Source: Rutpela maculata (taxonomy: Eukaryota; Arthropoda; Insecta; Coleoptera; Cerambycidae). From it: 64,000 nucleotides of DNA. Location: NCBI GenBank assembly GCA_936432065.2, contig OW386289.2:20170277-20234276 (forward strand), written 5' to 3'. A program made the translations under genes and the position numbers. The notes under the pieces were generated by a model, which saw nothing but the letters and a program-made list of their open reading frames with translations, was not told the DNA's origin and did not search any database. Shown piece after piece: positions 12,346 through 23,311 of the stretch. Positions within the stretch are counted from its first letter, which is position 1. Every line of letters begins with the position of its first letter.

Positions 12346-12499
12346 ACGCCGGCTCCACACATTGGGGCCAACGTTGGAGCCAACAGCTTCGTCCAATGTG
12401 TAGATCAACAAAGCATTGACGCCAATGCTCTTTCGTCAATCCACACATTAGACGAATGCTGTTGGCTCCAACGTTGGCCCTAATGTGTGGAGCCGGCGT
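12346..12499. repeat. 154-bp near-perfect hairpin MITE
   Basis: The arms ACGCCGGCTCCACACATT... and its reverse complement pair over roughly 60 bp each, with internal CCAACGTTGG. No clear target duplication is seen. It would fold into a long hairpin if transcribed. Confidence 0.8.
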
Positions 12500-12612
12500 A
12501 AAAAAAAAACTCAAAATTCGTCAAAAATATTTATTATATGTAATATACAAATATATGTATACGTATAATACAAAAATAAATAAAATATATATAAAATACA
12601 AAAATAAAATAT

Positions 12613-13057
12613 ATACAGTGTGTCCTATATAATTTGCTACAATTCATTTAAATCGTGAATACACAATGTATTTTATAGTATCATTTTTATTTTAGGGAAG
12701 ACCCTAAAAAATATACTTTATCAACAACACTATCTACGATCTATGTTGTTGACATTTTGGAAAAACTGAGGACCAAAAAAAGTCCCAATAAAGAGAAAGA
12801 GATGACTTCGAATTAGTCAGTACTTGATGAATTTTTTTACTAATTGATTCGGAAGAAACGTTGCAAAATTTAAACAATTTTTTAAGTAATGAGGAGAATT
12901 TTTCTAAAGGGATAAGTCGGAAGAATCCCAAAATTCAAATAAATATTTGCTCTTTAACTTAATTGCATGTAGATATTTATATTTTAGAACGTTATTCCTG
13001 AGCTGTTTTTGAGGAATCATCCTGAAATATATGCATGCAGTTAAGTTACACCCTGTA
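12613..13057. repeat. mariner-type MITE
   Basis: Ends read TACAGTGTGTCC and ACACCCTGTA, a common arrangement of TA-flanked non-autonomous mariners. No coding frame inside. Confidence 0.4.
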
Positions 13058-14918
13058 TGTTATTTGCTGTGCAAAATAACTTAAAACATAACTTTGGCTT
13101 TAAAAAATACCTTTTTAATTTTTATATTGTTCTTTGTATGCACCATGGAACAAAGTCTATCTGCAAAGTCTATCTGGTATTTCATTCTCTTCATCTGAAG
13201 AAGTAGATATTCTTTTTCTGGTTATTTTTCTTCTTTCTTTTTCATTAACATCAGTATTCAAATCGCTAGTGTCCTCTGCCTTTTTGAACTTTTTTCTTGC
13301 TACGTTATAACTTTCTGAAAATATACAAATATATCAGGGCTGGAAAAAATTATGATTTTAAATTTTTTTTTTAAATAATCTGGATTTTTTTTTGATTTTT
13401 TAAAATTTATTTTCAGTTTTACTCTAATTTTTTTAAAACAACTACGATTTATCCATACACTATTTTTTATATTCGCAAGAAATTTATGAAAATAGTGGTT
13501 TACTACCACTCATAAAACTTCAAGCAAAAATGAAACATTTTGCAGCAGTTATGTTTTCAGAAGTGGTAATATGCAATGTTAGTGCCAGAAATTTTTTTTT
13601 GTTTAAACTTAAAATCTCGACATTTCACTACATTTTAAGCCTATTTGAACAAAAAAAAGTGCGATTATATTTTATACGCTTTCAAATATTTTATTGAAGA
13701 AACAGATAAATAAGTTATTTTCTAATTTTGCATGAAACAAAGGAAAGATTTAATTTTTTTTATTTATAGGTTATCTTTTATCTTGTAAATTTTCTATAAA
13801 AGGGATATGACAAGATGCAAATTTTGTACAAAAAAATATACTAAACGCAGGAATCTTTTCGTTAGATGAATATCTTTATTTATATGTATCATTACGTTTT
13901 ACATTATAAAATGTACAAATTTTGCATCGTATCTATACATACCTATACAGTCTTAAAACTCATTTTGGAACCACACGTCAATATTATTGTCATTTTTATG
14001 AGTATTATCGATTTTATCACTTTCATTAGAAAATTACAAAGGTATAATTTTGTAAAAATTATTGCCTAATGGCCTAATCAGCCAAAATGTTGTAACTAGG
14101 TATGTTCGTCACATCCATACAAGCTACACAATGTGATGACCTATACATTAATTGGACATGATCTTTATTGCTTGGACTTGAAAATGATAAAATAATTTGT
14201 AATAATGCTCTATAAAGTGAATGATTTTCTACTCCATAACAGTCCGCCATTAATAGAAAAATGTCTAAGCTCTCGTATCAAAAACTCTCAGATTAACAAA
14301 GAGATAGTATTTAACATACCTTATATAGAGAAATATTTGACTTACCTTTGTCCGTACAGGTAATTTATAATTTAACTACAAACAACAAACAATCGCTAAG
14401 TAACTTTCTTGCATTGATTAACAAATTTTATTCTTCCAGTGCTGGGACACAACGGCAACGGCACTAACGACATTTGACAGCACACTGTCCGCGACGTCGC
14501 ACTTCGCACTGATCATGCACTAAAAGCCACAAAGGATCAACGCAACCTGGCGCGCAATTTAAAATAAAGGTAGCTTATTTTAATCTCCCCACAAAATTGC
14601 TGGAAGTTCCTAAAATTGGTCAAAAATCGAAAATTGAGATAACGTCAGATTTGTACGATTTGTTTTTATTAACAATTTATAATATGACTGTTGTGAAATT
14701 TTCGGAAAAAAATGTTGGTAAATATTTATCTTAATAAATACTTTACAAATTCTTTTCGGAATATGTGATATTCTGTTTTTGCTACAAAACATTCCATATC
14801 CGTATTATCTGCCGACCGTGTTTTTTTCACTGGGCTAAATTCACATGAACTAGTTGTTTTCGCTTTATATCCATGGTGTTCCAGAAAAGTATGTTTTAGA
14901 GACATACGGTGTAAACAT
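13058..14918. other. Non-coding DNA with a dispersed-repeat fragment
   Basis: Around 13,580-13,690 there is a diverged piece of a repeat that recurs at 42,596 and, inverted, at 57,840 (shared core TTTAAACTTAAAATCTCGAC). No gene is supported in the rest. Confidence 0.4.
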
Positions 14919-15300
14919 CCCAGTCAGCACAAAAATATTTTAAAATTATCATCAGAATAATTTTCTCAGATAATCAAATATCCTTAAAATAACCTTAAAA
15001 AATACTTGTTATTTTTAGAATATCCTAATATTATTTGAGAGGGACACTTTTTTTTCTTCTGAAATTATTCCATAGATATTTTTTAGAATATCTTAAGGAT
15101 ATCCTGGGATATACTATAACTATGATGAGAACATTAATTCTTAATAGATATTACTAGAATATCCATGGGAGCAATTGGGGTTTCTACTCAAAATATCTGA
15201 TAAATAATTTACAAGGATATCTATAAAACTTCCCATAATGTTGTAAAATTAATCTAAAAATATTCACAGAATAGTTGAGTCAAGAGTATTATTCTGGCTG
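14919..15300. mobile_element. CCCAGTCAGCAC transposon end with GATATCC motif array
   Basis: It starts with CCCAGTCAGCAC and carries many GATATCC/GGATATC-like motifs in both orientations. The opposite terminus is not clear; the piece abuts the Penelope fragment at about 15,301. Probably one end or a short derivative. Confidence 0.45.
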
Positions 15301-15890
15301 CAGGTTTCCGGCCTGGGTCTTGTTCCGCGTAGACTTGGTCGAGTGTTTGATGTTTTGACCATCTAGTAGTGGTCTTCTTCTGAAGCAAAGTGAGCTCTGC
15401 CGGACTGAGCTCCTCTATTTACACAGGTTATCAGGCGTGTTGTGGATCATTGCTCATGCGGAACATTGACTTCCACGTTATTGGTAATTGTACTTCGGTG
15501 TTACGATTATAGTTATTTTGATGTTTATTTGTTTCAGTGGCTTCCCTGTGTCTTCTTGGCCAATAATTCTTAGTGTTGGCTAATTTCTTTGTCTTGTCGA
15601 ATTTTATCAAATGGCCGATTTCTTTTGACTGTTCGGCATCTGCTGATTTTGCAGAATTACCCTTCTTTATATTGCTAATGTGTTGTCTGAGTCTGGTGTT
15701 TATATGTCGTTTGGTCTCTCCGACGTAAACTTGTCTGCAGGAACATGGAATACTACATACTCCTGGTATTTCTAGTTCCTCTGGACATTGGTATTTGGGA
15801 AAATGTTGTGCCACATTCTGTTTCACATTATATATTACTTTGACGTTCTTTTTCTTCAAAACTCTTCCAATTTTATCCATACATCCTTGT
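15301..15890 (-). mobile_element. Penelope-like element fragment, copy A
   Basis: Minus-strand copy of the same repeat that lies on the plus strand at 15,891 onward. The two copies meet head to head near 15,890, an arrangement typical of Penelope-like elements. It contains a GIY-YIG ORF; the reverse-transcriptase part is absent. Confidence 0.65.
15431..15880 (-). CDS. GIY-YIG endonuclease domain of a Penelope-like element, fragment
   Basis: A 149-codon frame contains the GIY-YIG nuclease signature region: GVCSIPCSCRQVYVGETKRH followed by a conserved Arg in NTRLRQH. Penelope-like elements carry this domain C-terminal to a reverse transcriptase, where it nicks target DNA. The reverse transcriptase is missing, so this is a truncated copy with no function expected. 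The frame has no internal stop, unlike copy B. Confidence 0.7.
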   Translation of the reverse strand: MDKIGRVLKKKNVKVIYNVKQNVAQHFPKYQCPEELEIPGVCSIPCSCRQVYVGETKRHINTRLRQHISNIKKGNSAKSADAEQSKEIGHLIKFDKTKKLANTKNYWPRRHREATETNKHQNNYNRNTEVQLPITWKSMFRMSNDPQHA

Positions 15891-15894
15891 ATAT

Positions 15895-16338
15895 ATGGTA
15901 GGTACGGATAGAACCGAAGGAGTATTGGGGAAAAAGAATGTCAAAGTAATATATAATGCGAAACAGAAAGTGGCACAACATTTTCGCAAATACCAAGGTT
16001 CAGAAGAACTAGAAACACCAGGAGTATATAGGATGTCATGTTCCTGCTTACAAGTCTACATCAGAGAGACCAAACGACATATAAACACTAGACTCAGAGA
16101 ACACATTAGCAACACAAAGGGAAATTCTGCAAAATCAGCAGTTGTCAAACACTCAGAAGAAACCGGCAAGACAAAGAAATTAGCCAACACCAAGAAATAT
16201 TAGCCGAGAAGACACAGAGAAGCCATTGAAATAAATAAATATCAGAATAACTATAATCATGACACCGAACTACAATTATCAATAACGTGGAAGTCGATGT
16301 TCCGCATGAACACGCCTCCTGATAACCTGTGTAAATAG
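15895..16338 (+). pseudogene. GIY-YIG domain ORF of Penelope copy B, nonsense mutated
   Basis: This is homologous to the copy A ORF through VYIRETKRHINTRLREH. A TAG at 16,201-16,203 replaces the Trp codon of copy A; the same frame then stays open to 16,338. Copy B is also internally shorter than copy A in the Lys/Glu-rich middle. Confidence 0.7.
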
Positions 16339-16396
16339 AGAACCTCAGTCGAGCAGAGCTCACTTCGCTTCAAAAGAAGACCACGACAAGATGGTC

Positions 16397-16402
16397 GAAA
16401 CA
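16397..16402. repeat. Target-site duplication GAAACA, left
   Basis: The six bases GAAACA just outside the left AG end equal the six just outside the right CT end at 40,295-40,300. A 6-bp duplication is characteristic of Polinton integration. Confidence 0.95.
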
Positions 16403-16912
16403 AGTAGATAAGCAAAGAGAGTTCTGGACCGGAAGTGACTTGGATGGCATGTGTCCATCGAGATCTGACCATAGAGCTGTTGGTCATTGTCGTCGGAGCT
16501 GAAGAGTTCTTCTGGTGAAGAGTGACGCATCACGTGGTATGGGTGTGAACTCTGTACCTAATGCCCTTCTGGCTAAGAAATATTTCAGCATGACTCTGCA
16601 GATTTTTCACTTAGGCAAATTTAATATAAACGTCGGTCGCTGGCTGAGACACAGGAGGAAGTGATAAGAAAACGGATATGTGATAAGAGAGTGTAACATT
16701 TGTATAGAAATGCAAATTAAATGAAATTTTTATCACAACCGCCGGTTAGGGTGGGCAATATATTTATTATTATATTATGCCGATGTTTGAATGTGAACAT
16801 AGGCGTACATAAATTAAAAAAACTCGACTTTAATCAAATTCAGATATAAATTAAACAAAAATTGTATTGCTATTTCATTTATTACAAAAACAGTATAATA
16901 CTATTTATTCAC
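16403..16912. repeat. Polinton left terminal inverted repeat
   Basis: About 510 bp pairs with 39,726-40,294 reversed. Over the outer ~420 bp only two substitutions were seen. Near 16,823 it lacks the tRNA-Phe gene present in the right repeat, keeping only the outermost few bases of the tRNA (T...CGAC). Confidence 0.92.
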
Positions 16913-16966
16913 ACTGCTGCGGAGACATGACATTTTTCCTAATAATTTTAATTATACACTTTACAA

Positions 16967-17368
16967 TTAGGAGAGAAGAACAAACTGTAATGTAATACAG
17001 CAAACCAGACACCGCTTCCACTCCAATATCATAATTTTGTTTTTCAGAATTTGCATTGCTGATGATGGTAGGTGCAGTACAGGGGGTAGCAGCACATAAT
17101 TTTTCCCAATAGCACCCATTGTATTATCTTGAAATCGTATTCTTAATTTGTACCGAATTGTATTGTTTGGAATGATCGCTGTAAACGTAGGTGCATTATT
17201 AACTGCATATGGAGTCATCAACATCCAGTTCGATGGCCCGCTATCGTTTTTCATCTCATTTTCATCGAAACATATAAAGACTTCTCGACTACCATAAGGT
17301 TGATGTATGTATAGGATATTTTGCAGTACCGCATGTAAAATTATGAAATGCGAACTTAACATCACCAT
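16967..17368 (-). CDS. Unknown Polinton protein next to the left terminal repeat
   Basis: A 133-codon ATG frame, not recognised. The N-terminal 20 residues are hydrophobic (HFIILHAVLQNILYI) and could be a signal peptide or membrane anchor. The middle is a mixed polar stretch (GSREVFICFDENEMKN, then IRYKLRIRFQDN) that looks beta-rich. It is the leftmost gene of the element and is read in the same direction as the capsid block. Length and composition favour a real gene, but no homology is claimed. Confidence 0.45.
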   Translation of the reverse strand: MVMLSSHFIILHAVLQNILYIHQPYGSREVFICFDENEMKNDSGPSNWMLMTPYAVNNAPTFTAIIPNNTIRYKLRIRFQDNTMGAIGKNYVLLPPVLHLPSSAMQILKNKIMILEWKRCLVCCITLQFVLLS

Positions 17369-17457
17369 TGTTTTCAGTAAACAAACTATAATTTTTTTAG
17401 TAAATCCATATATAAGTGGGTAAAAATAATGTGATATAAATCAAATCCTGTCTCGTA

Positions 17458-17590
17458 TTATATGGACGTTGGGGAAATGCGACGACTCTGGCGACCTCTC
17501 TCTGATGATGTATTAAAACGTGTTAAATTATTAAATACTTTTCGATCCCATATTAATTCCTCATCTTTCATATCTAATTTGTGGAAACTG
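17458..17590 (-). pseudogene. Detached 3' fragment of the Polinton coiled-coil gene
   Basis: An open stretch of ~43 codons ends at TAA 17,460-17,458 and begins immediately beyond the 4.7-kb insertion. It is charged (KLDMKDEELIWDRK) and ends in an Arg/Ser-rich tail. By position and strand it is the lost end of the gene at 22,290-23,215, although the reading phase across the junction is uncertain. Confidence 0.45.
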
Positions 17591-17738
17591 GAGACCCAGC
17601 AAACAAAATTTATTGATATTATATAACCTGGTAGTAATGGGTTACATTAACAGTATTTATTAATGTTATGTTAATATGATTACATTTGTTATAAAATAAT
17701 AACATAATCATGTTGCAATGTGGTGTTATGTTTTAGTA

Positions 17739-18247
17739 AAGGCGAGTTTATAAAAAGAGTCCTAGTCCTAACTTAGCCTATCTTAGGGCCGTTACTTTCG
17801 GTCCCGATTAAACCCGATTAAACGTTAACGGTGGGTCAAACCAATTCAGTTACCATGGAAACAATTGTACTTTCAATGATTTAGCCGACGGTTAAAGTTT
17901 AACCACGTTTAACGTTGACAGAAAGTAACGGCCCTTAGTCTTAATTTTTTACCTAAAAAGTTAAATGTACAGGTTACCCGTATTCTGTTTATAAAAGTCC
18001 TAATCCTGTTTTGGTCCTAACTTAACCTAAAATTTTTAAGTTAATTTTTCCTAGGGGCTAATACCACAGAATAGATTAGAAATCAATTCCAATTGGCGTG
18101 AAAAGTTCGTGTATCTATTTTACGATCAACTTAGGACAAATGCCAGTTCTGATAAACCAGTCTTAGGACATCAGATATGTTTTAGGGAAAAATTAAGACT
18201 AAGATAGGCTAAGTTAGGACTGGGACTTTTTTTTATAAACTCGCCTT
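17739..18247. repeat. MITE with AAGGCGAG ends, host of a nested MITE
   Basis: The ends AAGGCGAGTTTATAAA and its complement pair for over 50 bp (through CCTAACTTAGCC). The left arm is interrupted at 17,787 by another element, while the right arm keeps the uninterrupted sequence. Confidence 0.75.
17787..17933. repeat. 147-bp MITE nested in the AAGGCGAG MITE
   Basis: The ends GGCCGTTACTTTC and GAAAGTAACGGCC flank it, with a CTTAG duplication at 17,782-17,786 and 17,934-17,938. The opposite arm of the host MITE shows the empty site with a single CTTAG, which proves the insertion. Confidence 0.8.
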
Positions 18248-18649
18248 AATATAATAATTTTGTAACATTTAAAGTTCAGCCAATATAACAAAGTTATATA
18301 ACAATGTATGGTTTAATAATATTTTTGTTACATAAAAACTCTTATAATGAATATATAACTTAAATAATAAAAATTGTATAACTATTATGTTGAAGTTTGG
18401 TAAATTTATATTTAAAAACGTTTGTGGTAGGGCGGCAGACTCTGGCATTCGGCGGAGAGCGGAGGCCATTTTGCTCGTGTTGTCGTGTTTTCAATAAGTC
18501 ACAAACCAACCTAGGTGTGGGTTGTTTGTGCAATAAGTTAAGCTCAACATTCCAGCACCGTTATGTAAAAACTACAGTTGTCTTGTGCTCTTCGATTTAA
18601 ATTTATTTAATATTGGTGATCAGTGTGCATTGAAGAAGATAAGCAGGTA

Positions 18650-20200
18650 GGTATATAAAATATATTATAATTTTTATGTCTATCAAATACAAATATGACT
18701 TGTTCAGTTCTAACCTCAAATCAAAATATGGAATGAAAATATATTTAACAAAATAATTGTTGAAACATTAAAAAAAGGTAGTCACTTAGTCATTTATCCT
18801 GTCACGAATCACCAATGTGTAGAAATTCAATTGAAAATGTAGATAATTAATGTCAATCATAATTTTCCTGAAAATTATATTTTATTGAACTGAAAATGAT
18901 ATTTTTACCATTAAAAGCAGTTTTTCTCTAAAGTATTCCATATTCAGTTAATAAACGACATATTAAATTAGGTACTTTTGAAGTAACCATCACCATTTTC
19001 ATTTTCAATGTTCTTATGTAATATTATAACTGAAGTTTTCTGAAATAAACTACCTACCTATATTTGACGGTATTGTATTTTAAAAAATATACATTATTAT
19101 TATATTGATTCCAGAAAGAGTGGAAAGAAGCAATTCTGGAGATAATATTCTCAGGATACTAATTTATTTACTAATGAAAGTACCACGAAATGCTCAGGAA
19201 GGGCTATTGGAATAATTTAAAGCGTTGACCTGGAAGTTATCGCGGCAAAGAAAGGTGAGGAACTTTAACCAATAACTATATGAATATCTTATTAATATTG
19301 CTATCATTGTTTCAGAAGTTTTTGTTGCAAGTTTTTCATGTGTGATGCAACACACAATAGAGCAGATAACATCAGAATGGTTTCGCTTAGCAAAACAGAG
19401 GCATAAGAGGGAAAAGAAACACAAGGCATCTTTTGAGTGCAGAGGAATAACAACATTTGACACCTGGAGTCTGTAGCTGTAGGTTTCTGGAAAGCCAGTG
19501 TGTGCGCGTCTAGTTTGACTGGAAATTTGTTATACAGGTTTTTGCATAAGTATTCTTAGAAGCGACAAAGAATAGAACTTATCAATTTAATAAAAAAATC
19601 TAAATAAATCTTTATTAGAAACTAAGTAATTTTCAACATATATTAAGCAGATAAATGAAAAATAATCTCAATTTATTGTTTTTTTTAACATTGTTCAGTT
19701 TTGTATAGTAGTAATACAACCATTGCAAGTTTTATCCATTTTTACACCACTGAACACAATTTACAATTTTGTTCTATGGGAGTAATTATATTTCCATGAT
19801 ATTTACCTACATATAGCAAATTTAAAGTTTCGAAAAAAAATTACGAATATGTTTTTTTAAATTTTGTGAATCTTGTGCCTAGTCGAAGTTTGTCGACACA
19901 TTTATAAAATATCCTACCATCTGGACTGCTTTGTATTGACAATGCTATTTTGATCTTGATTTTTTTTTTTTGTCATAAATAGAATGTTATGCCACCACAG
20001 ATAGCATATTTTGTGTTACAGAGATTGGATGAATATTTAAAAATTTCGTTTTGTATATTTTACACGGTATATTTAAATTCATGTCATTAATTTCGAGATG
20101 TAGTTTTGTGCCAAAGATATTTTTAAAAAGTTTATATAGACAAGAATTTGTAATGCTTCCAAAGGAAGCTGCGGCCTGAGATCCCCGGGTGAAACGTAGG
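18650..20200. other. Interior of the 4.7-kb transposon, mostly non-coding
   Basis: There are exon-like pieces with splice-type borders (AG at ~19,113, GTGAGG at ~19,247, TTTCAG at ~19,316) but no sustained frame across them. It resembles a spliced non-coding transcript. The rest is AT-rich without signals. Confidence 0.3.
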
Positions 20201-20206
20201 TCAATC

Positions 20207-20611
20207 GTATCTCAGTACTGAAGTATGGGACCTAAATAATAATTTAAGGTATGACTATGCAGACCAAATTAAGAACTTTTTTAGAAAAATTTGCGATTTA
20301 AATTTGAGACAAATAATTAAAAAATGAGCTGCCTTACATAACCTATCTTTTTGTGAAAATACTACTACTAAAATAATTTAAAAATAAATATTTTTTTCAG
20401 AACAAGGGCATATCTGCAGATTTAAAATTTTGTTGACAAATTTGAATTTTTTATTTATAAAATTTCAATAGGGTGTAATTTCGTAAAAAATCTACATTTT
20501 TTTGACGAGATGTGAAATCCTTTGATAAATAATGTTCGCTCTTATTCTGAAAATTAATACCTATTTTATAGTAGCTATGTCTTGAGTCCCATACTTCAGT
20601 ACTGAGATATG
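20207..20611. repeat. ~400-bp MITE with palindromic ends
   Basis: Arms ATCTCAGTACTGAAGTATGG and its exact complement lie near 20,209 and 20,587. AT-rich core without a frame. Confidence 0.65.
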
Positions 20612-21131
20612 TATAACTTAATTACATGAGTACAGTTTATCTAAAAACTGAATATTATTTAGTACATTGTTTATGTATGAAGTGAAGTGAATAATAAATC
20701 CTTTCCACCATTGTGTAGCAGATGATTTTTATTTTATTTATTTTTTTATAGTTTTGTTAACATGTGAATTTCTTCCAAATATAGATTTATAACTCTCACT
20801 GTTTTTTTAATAATTATTACTTTTGAATCCATTTCCTGGTAAATGGGATGTTTGACATGTTGAAAAATACATTTTTTTAGCGGTAATCTAGTTTTGCAAA
20901 GTTCGTCTGGATAAGTTAAAATCAAATATAGAAGCATGCTTCTATACCATGTGTCACCTGGAATGTTTTATTCACTATGTAAATAAATTTAAATAGTTAA
21001 TTTAAAATAACACGAAAAATTATATGTGTGTGTTTATGGAGTGGAAGTAATATTCAAATATGCCAAAAATCACGTAAGTACAAATGTGTTTCCAGTATTT
21101 CAAATTAACGATTTGTGTATTTAAAATTGGG

Positions 21132-21996
21132 TATATAGAGTGTTGCACTTAAGAGTGTAACAAACGCTCTTATAACTTTTTTCCGATTTGAAACGAATTT
21201 TGCTCACAGAATAAATTAGGATTTACTTGGGGCAAAAAAAAAACATTCGTCCCCTACAAATAAATGCAAAGACAAGAGTAAATGTTTTTTTTTTTGCTAT
21301 AAATAGATCCTAATTTGTCCTCTATTTGAGTAAAACTTGGTTCAAATCGGGAGGAAGTGCAGCACCAGTGGCAGCTGGTGAAATTTCAATATTTTTTTCC
21401 TCGTCTGGGGCGCATGGGACCCATACGAAATATGGGAAATAACATCTAGAGAAGCACTTCTCTAATGACCTCTAAAAAATTTTGAAAAAGCAGTTTGCGA
21501 AAAAATTTTTGAATATTCGGTAGCCCTGTCTGAACTCCTGTTTATTTTTATTTTTTTTTGTCATATGCATTTGACTTTTCATAAAAATACAACAATGGAT
21601 TTTGGAGTTTATGAAAATATTTTCATTACTAACAGATACAACGAATTGAAATATTGTAATTTGTTAAATAGTAAATTACAAAATTTCAGTTCATTGTATT
21701 TCAGTTAGTAATGAAAATATTTTCATAAACTCCAAAATCTATTGTTATATTTTTATGAAAAGTCAAATACATATGATAAAAAAAAATAAAAATAAACAGG
21801 AGTCCCTAGACCCAGGGGAGGCTACCGAATTTTCAAAATTTTTTTCGCAAACTGCTTCTTCAAAATTTTTTAGGAATCATTAGAGAAGTGCTTCTCTAGA
21901 TGTTATTTCCCATATTTCGTATGGGTCCCATGCGCCACAGACGAGAAAAAAAATATTGAAATTTCACCAGCCGCCACTGTGCAGCACACTGTATAT
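21132..21996. repeat. mariner-type MITE containing a nested hAT MITE
   Basis: The ends TATAGAGTGTTGCACTT and AAGTGCAGCACACTGTATA pair with few mismatches. The right arm is disrupted by the hAT-like element inserted at its GCAGCAC. Confidence 0.65.
21366..21979. repeat. 614-bp hAT-type foldback MITE with 8-bp target duplication
   Basis: The ends CAGTGGCAGCTGGTG and CACCAGCCGCCACTG differ at one position. TGCAGCAC flanks both sides (21,358-21,365 and 21,980-21,987), the 8-bp duplication expected of hAT transposition. The two halves are inverted copies almost to the centre (~21,660), so the element is a long hairpin. Confidence 0.88.
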
Positions 21997-22289
21997 TTGG
22001 TAACAGAAGTATATAACATTTTGATAAAATCATTGTTTTCGTTATATAATAATAATATTACAAAATCTTAAAGATTATACTGCCATAACATAACTGTTAT
22101 ATATATTTATATAACTGTTATTATAACTAGTTATATTAATGTTATATAATGTCTCAGTTAGTCTGAGTGGGAAATAGTAACATTAGCGTTATACCATTAT
22201 TTTGTAGGTGTTACATAACTCGTTACATTTAAAGTTGGTAGGGTTATATAACAAAAATATTTTAAATATATAACGATGTTTGCTGGGGA

Positions 22290-23215
22290 AGATACACTGC
22301 TTATGCTCATAAAATTTTATATGCTCGTTTAACTTTTCCAACTGTTTGCAATGTCTTTCTAACCTCACTATTAACTCTGACATGCTGCTATAAGATTCGC
22401 TAGGATACTAAATTATTTTTACAAGTATTTAGTTTACTTTCCGTCCGTCTCAGTTCCTGCATACAGGAAGAATACTGCCATTGCAAATTTAACAAACGCC
22501 TATCAGTAGTGTTAGAGATTGTAGGTGGGGGTAATGTGCTGCTGCTGAGAGAAATAAAACTTTCGGCTTTAGGCAATCGTTTGACCTCCATATATTTGGC
22601 TATGTATTTATCTCTTTCAAATTCTAATCCCTCGGTGTTAGCAACACACGCAGTGAGATCAGATCTTAGCTCTAACATTTAATTCGTTGTATTAGTGAGT
22701 AAAATTCTTAAGTTTTCAGCGCTTTCACAATTACTATCCAAATTCAATTTTAATTTATTTTCACATGATATTAAATCATTCATAAATCTAGCATTGGCAT
22801 CCAATAATCTTATTTCCAGATCTCTGTATAGTTTTCGGTATAGCTGTAATTCATCATACATATCATTTGCATGAGTCTGACGATATGGGTGTGATAAATT
22901 TAATAAGCCTCTTGCCGGTAGGGGTTGAATTGTAGTAGTAGCTGATACATTTCTTGCTGGTGGGGCTTGATTTGGAGTAGTAACAGCCGAAATAATAGAT
23001 AAATTAGTCTGTTGATTGTAGTTGGACAATCTTCGTAAAACATTTACACTAGGATATTTTCTATGTAGATTGCTGTATTGTACATGTATCGATGTGTTAT
23101 CGACATGATGACTAATATTTACAGAGCCATTATTAGTGTGTACAGAAGACTCGAAATAATCACCACGACACAACAGCGGTGCAACACAAATGAATATGTA
23201 TGCACGTGACAACAT
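22290..23215 (-). pseudogene. Polinton coiled-coil protein with signal-like N-terminus, broken
   Basis: It starts at ATG 23,215 with a hydrophobic leader (AYIFICVAPLLC) resembling a signal peptide, then a Ser/Thr/Asn-rich region with potential N-glycosylation sites, then a heptad-like coiled-coil region (LQLYRKLYRDLEIRLLDAN). Three breaks are visible. A TAA at 22,681-22,679 is followed at once by an in-frame ATG. A frame change lies near 22,390-22,400. The 4.7-kb transposon lies beyond 22,288, with the likely 3' end stranded at 17,590-17,458. Without the breaks it would be a secreted or membrane-associated coiled-coil protein. Function unknown. Confidence 0.55.
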
Positions 23216-23311
23216 CTTACTATTTACTAATTCACACTGATTTGCATGTTTACTTTTAACATCTAAAAAGGGTGGTGGGGGAAGAAAAAAAATGCATTTA
23301 TAATATTTTTT

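Larger units (their letters stand above)
15891..16402 (+). mobile_element. Penelope-like element fragment, copy B (left part)
   Basis: Plus-strand copy parallel to copy A. It is cut at 16,402 by the Polinton and continues at 40,295, where the sequence again matches the reverse complement of copy A (TCAAGTACTCAACCAAGTCT). This gives an empty-site comparison for the Polinton insertion. Confidence 0.7.
17595..22287. mobile_element. 4.7-kb CCCAGCAAAC transposon inserted in the Polinton
   Basis: Ends are CCCAGCAAACA and TGTTTGCTGGG. Flanks read GGAGA and GAAGA, a possible imperfect 5-bp duplication. Both ends have many ATATAAC/GTTATAT motifs (17,620-17,720 and 22,040-22,280). No transposase is recognised. 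Possible spliced non-coding exons occur inside: a 5' exon near 18,420-18,650 with donor GTAGGT, an exon near 19,114-19,246 after CCAG, and another from about 19,317. It splits a Polinton gene and itself holds several younger MITEs. Confidence 0.65.

Noticed and set aside
19194..19463. 89-codon minus-strand frame inside the 4.7-kb transposon
   Set aside because: It runs across splice-like borders on the other strand and shows no family pattern.
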